Positions 1-6,054 of a DNA stretch of 9,285 nucleotides are shown piece by piece. Position numbers and translations under genes: made by a program. This stretch comes from JBMNOI01 sp050942995 (GTDB lineage Bacteria; Chloroflexota; Anaerolineae; UBA1429), in assembly GCA_050942995.1 (NCBI GenBank), contig JBMNOI010000138.1, positions 1 through 9,285 of the forward strand, written 5' to 3'. The stretch's first letter is position 1, and each line of letters starts with the position of its first letter. The notes below the pieces were generated by a model that searched no databases, had not been told where the DNA came from, and worked only from the letters and a program-made list of their open reading frames with translations.

Positions 1-1218
1 CCACTCGAAATTGTCCATGAACGACCAGACAAAGAACCCTTCCAGATCTACGCCCTGCTTGATAGCGTCGTGCGCCGCGGCGAAATGCAGCTTGAGGTAC
101 TCGGTGCGCTTTTCATCGTGTACCCGGCCGTCCTGCACCACATCCTCATAGGCGCAACCGTTCTCGGTGATATACATGCGCGGAGAGCCATAGTCGCGAT
201 CCAGGCGCACCAACAAGTCGGTCAGCCCCTGCGGGAACACTTCCCAATCCATCGCGGTGTACTCGCCGTCAGGACGCAGCGAGGTATAGTTCATGCCCTC
301 CGGGGCATCCGCCGAATACTGAATGACCGCCCGCGTGTAATAGTTGACGCCCAGGAAATCGATGGGCCGCGAAATGATCTCCATATCGCCCGGGGCAACA
401 CGCGGCACGAACGGCCCGAAGAGCTCCCATATATCCTGGGGATAGGCGCCCTTGTAGATCGGGTCGGTGAACCAGCGGTTAGAGAAACCGTCGTGGCGCA
501 CCGCCGCGGCCACATCCTCCGGGCTGTCGCTGGCCGGATAGGTCTGACTAAAGTTAAGGGTGATGCCCACCTGCGTCGAATCGTCGCCCCGTTCGCGCAA
601 GACGGGCACGGTCAACCCATGAGAGAGCAGGAGATGATGAGCGACCTGCAGCGACAGGCCGATATCCTGCCAGCCGGGAGCGTGGACGCCTACCAAGTTA
701 CCCAGGAACGCCACCACCCAGGGCTCGTTGTGGGTGATCCAGTGCTGCACGCGATCTCCCAGCCGATCGGCCACGATGGCGGCATAATCGACAAATCGAT
801 AGGCGGTATCACGCGCAGCCCAGCCGCCCACCCGCTGTAACGCCGACGGCAGATCCCAGTGATAGAGCGTCACAAAGGGCGTGATGTTGGCTTTGAGCAG
901 TTCATCCACCAGCCGATCGTAAAAGTCGAGACCCTTGGCGTTCACTTCGCCCACGCCCTCGGGAAGCACCCGGGGCCAGCTGATGGAGAAACGATAGCCC
1001 TGCATGCCCAGTTCGGCCATCAGGGCGACGTCGTCCACATAGCGGTTGTAGTGATCGTCGGCCACATCGCCCGTGTCGCCGTCGTGCACTTTGCCGGGCC
1101 AGCGACAGAAATCGTCCCAGATGCAACAGCCGCGATCTTTGATACCCCCCTCGATCTGAAACGAGGCAGTAGCCGTTCCCCACAAAAAGTCGTCCGGGAA
1201 GCGCCGCTCTGTCTCCAT
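1..1218 (-). CDS. GH1 family beta-glucosidase, C-terminus cut by window edge
   Basis: This is a glycoside hydrolase family 1 enzyme, a retaining beta-glucosidase or beta-glycosidase that releases non-reducing-end sugars in the cytoplasm. The reading frame is open for 406 codons to position 1. The order of motifs is that of the family: an N-terminal FLWGTATASFQIEG near residues 9-22, LYHWDLP with H120, HNEPW with the acid/base E165, ITENG with the nucleophile E352, and VWSFMDNFEW at the visible end (W398, E405, W406). These numbers almost coincide with those of Thermotoga maritima BglA. About 40 C-terminal residues should lie beyond the edge. The start is ATG 1218, preceded by AGGAGG six bases upstream. 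No signal peptide is visible. It is divergent from the aldolase gene. The exact sugar specificity cannot be read from the sequence. Confidence 0.96.
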   Translation of the reverse strand, partial: METERRFPDDFLWGTATASFQIEGGIKDRGCCIWDDFCRWPGKVHDGDTGDVADDHYNRYVDDVALMAELGMQGYRFSISWPRVLPEGVGEVNAKGLDFYDRLVDELLKANITPFVTLYHWDLPSALQRVGGWAARDTAYRFVDYAAIVADRLGDRVQHWITHNEPWVVAFLGNLVGVHAPGWQDIGLSLQVAHHLLLSHGLTVPVLRERGDDSTQVGITLNFSQTYPASDSPEDVAAAVRHDGFSNRWFTDPIYKGAYPQDIWELFGPFVPRVAPGDMEIISRPIDFLGVNYYTRAVIQYSADAPEGMNYTSLRPDGEYTAMDWEVFPQGLTDLLVRLDRDYGSPRMYITENGCAYEDVVQDGRVHDEKRTEYLKLHFAAAHDAIKQGVDLEGFFVWSFMDNFEW

Positions 1219-1222
1219 AGTT

Positions 1223-1228
1223 GCCTCC
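1223..1228 (-). promoter_or_regulatory. Shine-Dalgarno site of the GH1 gene
   Basis: AGGAGG lies on the minus strand shortly before ATG 1218 and decides this start. Confidence 0.85.
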
Positions 1229-1267
1229 TGTCGTTGTATATGAATATCGGCGCGAGCAGATGCCCCC

Positions 1268-1296
1268 ATCATATGAAACAAGACGCCGCTCGTCAA
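1268..1296 (-). promoter_or_regulatory. sigma70-type promoter of the GH1 gene
   Basis: On the minus strand there is TTGACG (1296-1291), a 17-base spacer, and TATGAT (1273-1268). Each box differs from consensus at one position. Transcription would start near 1261, leaving a leader of about 43 nt before the beta-glucosidase ATG. Confidence 0.7.
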
Positions 1297-1329
1297 TGCG
1301 GGCGAATGCCCTCTCCTGCATCGCCGGCA

Positions 1330-1346
1330 GGGGTTTGACAAGCCCC
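1330..1346. promoter_or_regulatory. palindromic operator candidate on the aldolase -35 box
   Basis: GGGGTTTGACAAGCCCC is a 17-bp near-palindrome. Seven of its eight arm pairs match and one pair (T/G) does not. Its centre falls inside the TTGACA -35 box of the rightward promoter. That is a usual place for a repressor operator, but no regulator is encoded in the window, so this is inference from symmetry and position. Confidence 0.4.
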
Positions 1347-1362
1347 CCGCTGCGCCCATAAT
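1335..1362 (+). promoter_or_regulatory. sigma70-type promoter of the aldolase gene
   Basis: A perfect TTGACA (1335-1340) is followed after 16 bases by CATAAT (1357-1362). Transcription would start near 1369. The ATG at 1361 lies inside the -10 box, so it cannot be the start codon of a gene transcribed from here. This supports the start at 1397. Confidence 0.7.
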
Positions 1363-1396
1363 GACGGCAAACAGCCATTTCAGAGAGGACGGATTC

Positions 1397-2287
1397 ATGA
1401 TGCCTATCACCGGTGTATACCCTCCCATCGCCACACCCTTTGACGCCGACGGCCGGCTGGATGCCGCCGCGCTGGCCGATAACGTTGCCTGCTGGAACGA
1501 GACCGGGCTCGACGGATATGTGGTGGCCGGATCGAACGGAGAGAACGTCTTGCTGGATGCCGACGAAGTGGTCGAGGCGGTGCGCGTGGTGCGCCGGGCC
1601 GCCCTGCCCGACCAGCGCGTCATCGCCGGCACCGGCCTGCAATCCACGGCGGCCACCATCCGCCTGACCCGCGCCGCGGCCGAGGCCGGCGCCGACACCG
1701 TGCTGGTGCTGACGCCCTCTTTCTACTCCGGCGAGATGACGCCCGCCGCCTTTATCGCCCACTACCAGGCCGTGGCCGACGCCTCACCGGTGCCCGTATT
1801 GCTCTACAACGTGCCCAAGTTCACCCATGTGAATATCTCGCCCGCGACCGTCGCCCAACTGGCGGGCCACGAAAACATTGTCGGCATCAAGGATAGCGCC
1901 GGAGATATCGCCCAGATCATCGAGTTCCTGCGCCTCTGCCCGCCCGAGTTCAGCGTGATTCTGGGGAACGGCCCGGCCTTTCTCAGCGGCCTGCAGGCCG
2001 GCGCCGTGGGGGGCATCCTGGCCCTGGCCAACGTGGCGCCCCGCGAATGCGTGGCCATTCATCGTCTGCTGAGCGAGGGGCGTGTCGACGAGGCCCGCAA
2101 GATCCACTTCCGCATGATGCCGGTGGGTCGCGCCGTCACGTCACAATTCGGCATCGCCGGGCTCAAGGCGGCGCTGGACATTCTGGGCTACTACGGCGGC
2201 CCCCCGCGCCGGCCACTGTTGCCCGCCGATGATGCCACCCATGCGTCGATCCGCAACATTCTGAGCGAGGCGGGGTTGCTCGATTAA
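1397..2287 (+). CDS. DHDPS/NAL-family aldolase, probably 4-hydroxy-2-oxoglutarate aldolase type
   Basis: This is a 296-residue class I aldolase of the dihydrodipicolinate synthase / N-acetylneuraminate lyase superfamily (TIM barrel, pyruvate Schiff base). The Schiff-base lysine is K165 in GIKDSAGD and the catalytic tyrosine is Y137 in YNVPK, matching K161 and Y133 of E. coli DapA. The pyruvate-binding loop reads GSNGE (S46, N47) where DapA has GTTGE. The C-terminal half (GAVGGILALANV, then AVTSQFGIAGLK, then GYYGGPPRRPL) closely resembles, from memory, the HOGA1 type, which cleaves 4-hydroxy-2-oxoglutarate to pyruvate and glyoxylate. I therefore prefer that over lysine biosynthesis, although a related sugar-acid aldolase is possible. 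The start is ATG 1397 with GAGAGGA upstream. A second ATG follows directly at 1400. The gene is divergent from the beta-glucosidase. Confidence 0.9.
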   Translation: MMPITGVYPPIATPFDADGRLDAAALADNVACWNETGLDGYVVAGSNGENVLLDADEVVEAVRVVRRAALPDQRVIAGTGLQSTAATIRLTRAAAEAGADTVLVLTPSFYSGEMTPAAFIAHYQAVADASPVPVLLYNVPKFTHVNISPATVAQLAGHENIVGIKDSAGDIAQIIEFLRLCPPEFSVILGNGPAFLSGLQAGAVGGILALANVAPRECVAIHRLLSEGRVDEARKIHFRMMPVGRAVTSQFGIAGLKAALDILGYYGGPPRRPLLPADDATHASIRNILSEAGLLD

Positions 2288-2307
2288 CCACCGAACCCCC
2301 AAAGCAC

Positions 2308-2338
2308 AAAAGGGCGCGTCGAACGATCGACGCGCCCT
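2308..2338. terminator. hairpin terminator between converging aldolase and pepF genes
   Basis: GGGCGCGTCGA (2312-2322) pairs perfectly over 11 bp with 2327-2337 around a four-base ACGA loop, and A2311/T2338 can extend the stem. In the leftward direction the stem is followed by TTTTGTGCTTT, a good T-tract for ending pepF. In the rightward direction it is followed only by CTGCATTT, a weaker tract. It lies 24 bases after the aldolase stop and about 40 bases after the pepF stop, so it probably serves both. Confidence 0.8.
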
Positions 2339-2378
2339 CTGCATTTCATGTCGTCTCGGGAAATCTCCCTCATCGGCC

Positions 2379-4190
2379 TCAGGCCATTAGCTGCTCCAGC
2401 TCGCCCACCAGCCGCTCGAACTCTGCAAGAGCGGCGCCCACCGGCTCGGGCGTGGTCAGATCCACACCGGCGTCGCGCAGCAGATCCAGCGGGTACTTGC
2501 TCGATCCGCTCTGCAAAAAGCGCAGATAGCGCTCCAGAGCCCCCTCTTCACCGGCCAGGATCGAGCGCGCGATGGCGATCGCCGACGACATGCCTGTGGC
2601 ATATTTATAGACGTAAAAGTTGTAGAAGAAATGATCGATGCGAGACCATTCCCAAGCGATAGGCTCGTCCTCCTCATCGAACGCCACGTCATCACCAAAG
2701 TAGAGCTTGACCAGATCGTAGTAGATGCCGTCCAGCAGCTCGACGGTGAGGGGCTGGCCCTCCTCCGCCCGGGCATGGATTATCTTCTCGAACTCGGCAA
2801 ACATCGTCTGGCGGAACAGCGTGGCCCGGAAGCTATCCAGATAGCGGTCGATGAGATAGGCGCGCATGGCCTTGTCATCCGTCACCGAGAGAAGGTGATC
2901 GTTCAGAAGGCTCTCATTCGTGGTCGAGGCCACCTCTGCGACGAGGATACGATAGTCGGCCAGATGATACGGCTGGCTGCGGTTCGAGTACCAGCTATGC
3001 ATCGAGTGGCCCAGCTCGTGCGCCAGGGTGAACACCGAGTCCAGCGTGCCGGTATAGTTCATCAAAATATAAGGCATCGAGTCGTAACAGCCGGAGGAAT
3101 AGGCGCCCGAACGCTTGCCCACATTCTCATAACGATCCACCCAGCCGCCCAGCATACCGTCTCGCGCCGCCGCCATATACTCATCGCCCAACGGGCGCAG
3201 CGCCGCATGGATCATCTCGACGGCCTCGTCATAGTCGTACTCGACCTCTATCGCCGGCACCACGGGCACATACACATCGTACAGATGCATCTTGTCCACG
3301 CCCAGCAGCCGTTTGCGCAACGCCATGTAACGGTAGAACGCCGGCAGCGCGTCGTGCACCGCCGAGATCAGGGCATCGTATACCGACACCTCGACGTTGT
3401 CGTTGAACAGGGCCGCCTCCAACGCCGAGGGGAATCTGCGCGCCCGCGCCTCAAAGATGTGGGTCTTGACGCTGCCGTCCAACGCCGTGGCGATGGTATG
3501 GCGGTTGCCCCGAAATTCGGCGTAATAGGCGTCAAAGGCCGCCTTACGCACCGAGCGATCTCGCGCCTCCAACATCTTGATAAAGATGCCGTGAGTGAGC
3601 TGCTGTTCCTCGCCCTCCTCATTGGGCACTCGGGGCAGCCGCGCCGCCAGATCGACGTTCTTGAGCACACTGAACACCCGCTGCAACGATGAGAGCGGCT
3701 CACCGGCCATCGACATCAGCCGCTCCTCCGGCGGCGTCAGTACATGGGGTTTGCTCCGCAGCAGATCCTCAAGCCATACCCGGTAGGGGGTCAGCGGCTC
3801 TCCGGCCATCCACTCGTCCATAATCTCGTCGGGTATGGTCAATATCTCCGGTGCGATGAACGAGCCGGCCGTGCTGAGCTGGATATAGCTCGATCGAGCC
3901 CGCTCCATCATGGACTGGTACTTGCTGTTGCCCAGATCCTCATCGCTGCGCAGATGGGCATACACCCACACCTTTTCGACATGACGGATGGCGTCGAACC
4001 AGACCCGCAACGCCTCGGCCAGAACACCGTCCGACTCGGTGAGGCGTCCTTCGTACGCCGCAATCTCGGCGGGCAAATGTTGCGCCTCCGCATAATCGGC
4101 CTCCCAGGCTGCATCATCAGCATAGAGCGCGTCCACGCGCCAGCGGTCTTGTTGAGGAACGTCTTCACGCCTTCTCAGCTCAGTGGGCAT
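2379..4190 (-). CDS. pepF: oligoendopeptidase F (M3B zinc metallopeptidase)
   Basis: This is a cytoplasmic zinc endopeptidase that cuts short peptides, of family M3B, 603 residues and the usual length of about 600. The zinc motif HELGH is at 391-395, with catalytic E392. The third ligand is probably E419 in LVAEVAST, 24 residues after the second histidine. The sequence after it (TTNESLLNDHLL) is typical of PepF. The N-terminal part up to about residue 190 is the helical M3 N-domain, and the rest is the catalytic core with the conserved GAYSSG and YTGTL stretches. There is no signal peptide. The start is ATG 4190, with GGGGAGGA a few bases upstream. The gene has its own promoter in the gap to the upstream low-complexity gene, so it is likely monocistronic. 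The family role is peptide recycling; a specific substrate cannot be given. Confidence 0.97.
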   Translation of the reverse strand: MPTELRRREDVPQQDRWRVDALYADDAAWEADYAEAQHLPAEIAAYEGRLTESDGVLAEALRVWFDAIRHVEKVWVYAHLRSDEDLGNSKYQSMMERARSSYIQLSTAGSFIAPEILTIPDEIMDEWMAGEPLTPYRVWLEDLLRSKPHVLTPPEERLMSMAGEPLSSLQRVFSVLKNVDLAARLPRVPNEEGEEQQLTHGIFIKMLEARDRSVRKAAFDAYYAEFRGNRHTIATALDGSVKTHIFEARARRFPSALEAALFNDNVEVSVYDALISAVHDALPAFYRYMALRKRLLGVDKMHLYDVYVPVVPAIEVEYDYDEAVEMIHAALRPLGDEYMAAARDGMLGGWVDRYENVGKRSGAYSSGCYDSMPYILMNYTGTLDSVFTLAHELGHSMHSWYSNRSQPYHLADYRILVAEVASTTNESLLNDHLLSVTDDKAMRAYLIDRYLDSFRATLFRQTMFAEFEKIIHARAEEGQPLTVELLDGIYYDLVKLYFGDDVAFDEEDEPIAWEWSRIDHFFYNFYVYKYATGMSSAIAIARSILAGEEGALERYLRFLQSGSSKYPLDLLRDAGVDLTTPEPVGAALAEFERLVGELEQLMA

Positions 4191-4262
4191 TGGTAATTCC
4201 TCCCCCTTCGGTATGGTGAATGCCCGCTGCTCTCTGATCGGCTGCGGGCCGCGCAGAGAAGT

Positions 4263-4291
4263 ATTCTACTCTCTTTTACTTGGGGTGTCGA
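4263..4291 (-). promoter_or_regulatory. sigma70-type promoter of pepF
   Basis: On the minus strand there is TCGACA (4291-4286), a 17-base spacer, and TAGAAT (4268-4263). Each box has one mismatch to consensus. Transcription would start near 4256, giving a leader of about 65 nt. The leader contains a possible loose stem, GCCCGC with GCGGGC, of unknown meaning. Confidence 0.65.
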
Positions 4292-4359
4292 ATATTGGGT
4301 GCTTTCTACAGTGACCGGGGCCGACTGCCTGTAAGGCATCTGCGGAGTGGCCGGCGATG

Positions 4360-5589
4360 TCATCGGCCCGATCCGCGATCCCGTCCGGAACGAGCGCGAT
4401 GATCCGATTTGCCCTTGTTCTCGCGATGATCTTTATCCTTGCCGTCTTGCTTCTTTCTGTCTCGATCCTCTCTCTTGTCCCGACGCTCTTTATCCTTGTC
4501 GTCTTGTCTCTTTTTGTCTCGATCCTCTCTCTTGTCCCGACGCTCTTTATCCTTGTCGTCTTGTCTCTTTTTGTCTCGATCCTCATCCTTGTCTCGACGC
4601 CCTCTATCCTCCTCATCCCTGTCTTTATCCTGCTTCTTGTCCTGCTCGTGCTTTCTGTCACGATCGTCATCATCATCGTCATCGTCACGCCCCTTGTTTC
4701 CATCTCGTAGATCGCCGACGTGCCCCGGTGGATTCATTGGAGGCTTTGGATTGGAGCGGATGATCTTTTCCGCCACCGGTTTACCGGCCGGGCCATGCTT
4801 TATCGAGGGCTCGGGAGGCGTATCGGGCGCCGGTTCGACGGGCGGCTCCGACGTCGCCACCGGTTTTTCTCGCAAAGAGGTCGTGTCTCGGGGGGGCCAC
4901 ACGGGTTGGAAGGCCGGTGCGGCGTGGTGCTCGTCCGTCCCCTCGTCCTCGGGCGCAGGAACGTCCACAGGCTCTGCAGGTGGGTTGACCGTGGGCGTCG
5001 TCTGAGGCTCAGGAGGAGGTGTCGTTGTAGGACGCGTCGGTGACGGTTCGGCCGTCATCGTCACCGCCCCTGTCTCGGTCGCCGTCGACCGGGGGGGCGC
5101 CGTAGGGGCCGCGATAAAGGTCGCTGTGCGTGTTAGAGTCGATGCGTTCGTGCCGAATGCGCCGGCCTCGGTGATTCCGGTCTTTTCAGCCGCGGCATCG
5201 TTCGAGCGCCGGTCATCGACCAAAGGGGTAGCGCTCCGTGTGAGGCGTATCGTCGCCGTAGCACGAATCAGCGAGCTCTGGCGCGCGGGCCGCATCGATG
5301 GCGTTGCAGACCGCCCCGCCCCCATCTGGCCGCTCGGCTTTCGGGGGACCGCCCCTTCGTCAACCGGCGGTGCGGCGTGATGCGCCGCCGGATATCCCGG
5401 GATGGGAGGTACCATAGAGGGTGAGGGGGTCGGTGTCTCTGTGCGTAGCTCCCCCTCCCGATCGACCTGCCACTCGGGAAATAGCGCCCGCTCCACAGCT
5501 GCGGCCGCCCACAGGCTGAAGAACGAGCTCGTCAAAATGGTCACGATCAGAACAATCTGCCGTATTCGCCGCGCATTGGGCCAATCCAT
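4360..5589 (-). CDS. membrane-anchored or secreted Thr/Pro-rich protein with highly charged repeat C-terminus
   Basis: I do not recognise a family. The 409-residue product has three parts. An N-terminus with basic residues (ARRIRQ) is followed by a hydrophobic segment at about 12-31, which would act as a signal peptide or anchor. A long Thr/Pro/Ala-rich disordered region (about 48-290) contains TPTPSPS and two HHAAP motifs with nearby DEG. From about 298 there is an extreme Asp/Lys/Arg tail with eight consecutive Asp (302-309) and a 19-residue unit present twice exactly. The tail has no hydrophobic core and should be disordered. ATG 5589 is preferred to GTG 5598, because AGGAG is 10 bases before the ATG but only one base before the GTG. 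A cell-surface spacer or ion-binding role is conceivable but is a guess. No terminator is evident after the stop, and pepF downstream has its own promoter. Confidence 0.75.
   Translation of the reverse strand: MDWPNARRIRQIVLIVTILTSSFFSLWAAAAVERALFPEWQVDREGELRTETPTPSPSMVPPIPGYPAAHHAAPPVDEGAVPRKPSGQMGAGRSATPSMRPARQSSLIRATATIRLTRSATPLVDDRRSNDAAAEKTGITEAGAFGTNASTLTRTATFIAAPTAPPRSTATETGAVTMTAEPSPTRPTTTPPPEPQTTPTVNPPAEPVDVPAPEDEGTDEHHAAPAFQPVWPPRDTTSLREKPVATSEPPVEPAPDTPPEPSIKHGPAGKPVAEKIIRSNPKPPMNPPGHVGDLRDGNKGRDDDDDDDDRDRKHEQDKKQDKDRDEEDRGRRDKDEDRDKKRQDDKDKERRDKREDRDKKRQDDKDKERRDKREDRDRKKQDGKDKDHRENKGKSDHRARSGRDRGSGR
4461..4574. repeat. exact 57-bp tandem duplication within the charged tail
   Basis: Positions 4461-4517 and 4518-4574 are identical over 57 bases, which is 19 codons, so the frame is kept. 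On the coding (minus) strand each copy encodes the unit DRDKKRQDDKDKERRDKRE. Diverged copies of the same period flank both sides: 4432-4460 is similar to the end of a unit, and 4575 to about 4620 begins like one and then drifts. The lack of any synonymous difference between the two copies suggests a recent duplication, for example by slipped replication. Confidence 0.9.
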
Positions 5590-5593
5590 AGGT

Positions 5594-5639
5594 ATCACTC
5601 TCCTCTGATGACAAGCCCTCTGGGAGACGAGAGAGTGAT
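5594..5639 (-). promoter_or_regulatory. inverted repeat enclosing the ribosome binding site of the low-complexity gene
   Basis: ATCACTCTC (minus strand 5639-5631) is the exact complement of GAGAGTGAT (5602-5594), with 28 bases between them. The right arm overlaps the AGAGGAGAG ribosome binding site, four bases before ATG 5589. In a transcript from the promoter at 5879-5906, folding would hide the binding site. In DNA it could instead be an operator. The arms match exactly; the function is inferred. Confidence 0.4.
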
Positions 5640-5665
5640 GTATAGCATCAGAATGGGAATGTCCA
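5639..5665 (-). promoter_or_regulatory. possible proximal promoter of the low-complexity gene
   Basis: On the minus strand there is TGGACA (5665-5660), a short 15-base spacer, and TATACA (5644-5639) with TG one base before it, as in extended -10 elements. The spacer is shorter than ideal, and a better promoter lies further upstream, so this is a weak call. Confidence 0.35.
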
Positions 5666-5878
5666 CCGCCGATCGACCGGCCGCCCGGGTGATCCTGAAA
5701 TACCCATAGGCGCGACAGGCGTCACAAAACCAGCTCGCAGATGGGGGAAAAGGGACGGTAAAAGTAGATCAAAAATGCCAAGGAGGGATGTCTCGCAGGC
5801 AGAGCCGCATCGAGACAACGGCGCATCGAGAGAGAGGGCAGCTTACAAGTTTGCACGACCGGATCGTCATGCAGTCGC

Positions 5879-5906
5879 ATTGTATGCGAGTTTACGGGCC
5901 TGTCAA
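5879..5906 (-). promoter_or_regulatory. strong sigma70-type promoter reading leftwards
   Basis: On the minus strand there is a perfect TTGACA (5906-5901), a 16-base spacer, and TACAAT (5884-5879). The start would be near 5872. The first credible gene downstream is at 5589, so the transcript would have an unusually long leader of about 280 nt or carry a separate small RNA. Confidence 0.6.
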
Positions 5907-6008
5907 CCACAACATCACAACATGACGGCCGGGGTCGCCTCACCCATGGCATACGGCAGGCTTTCCCCGATCAAAAGGGCCTAATATGCTGGCGTTTAGT
6001 ATGCCCGC

Positions 6009-6037
6009 TTGACAAGAACCGCAGGCCATGATATGGT
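6009..6037 (+). promoter_or_regulatory. probable promoter of the recombinase-like gene
   Basis: TTGACA (6009-6014) is followed after 17 bases by TATGGT (6032-6037), a four-of-six match. Transcription would begin near 6044, only about 11 bases before ATG 6055. This leaves no room for a normal ribosome binding site. Confidence 0.45.
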
Positions 6038-6054
6038 TATGTTAAATATACGGC

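Larger units (their letters stand above)
5590..6054. other. 465-bp gene-poor divergent intergenic region
   Basis: This separates the leftward low-complexity gene from the rightward recombinase-like gene. It holds divergent promoters (5879-5906 leftward, 6009-6037 rightward), the inverted repeat at 5594-5639, and an 8-bp direct repeat ACAACATC/ACAACATG near 5910-5926. Two open frames of 69 and 76 codons (5775-5984 plus, 5722-5952 minus) have no convincing ribosome binding site and no recognisable protein character. No tRNA or known RNA family could be recognised. A short RNA starting near 5872 cannot be excluded. Confidence 0.7.

Noticed and set aside
1361..1396. Twelve-codon N-terminal extension of the aldolase from ATG 1361
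   Set aside because: ATG 1361 lies within the -10 box of the promoter and has no ribosome binding site, while ATG 1397 has GAGAGGA at a proper distance.
2631..3692. Long plus-strand ORF of 353 codons antisense to pepF, and similar long shadows at 70-840, 902-1762 and 7780-9036
   Set aside because: They are opposite genes with clear catalytic motifs, have no ribosome binding sites, and arise because stop codons are rare in the shadow frames of GC-rich genes.
4357..4710. Plus-strand ORF of 117 codons antisense to the charged tail, encoding an almost wholly hydrophobic repeat protein
   Set aside because: It has no ribosome binding site or promoter. Hydrophobic residues are the expected antisense reading of Asp/Lys/Arg-rich codons (GAC/GAT/AAG against GTC/ATC/CTT). 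The minus-strand gene has a good start and a matching N-terminus.
5722..5952. Minus-strand ORF of 76 codons in the gene-poor region
   Set aside because: It has no ribosome binding site, its first ATG lies upstream of the promoter at 5879-5906, and the Cys/Arg-rich composition does not resemble a folded protein.
5775..5984. Plus-strand ORF of 69 codons in the gene-poor region
   Set aside because: There is no ribosome binding site before its ATG, no upstream promoter is seen, and the peptide has no recognisable features.
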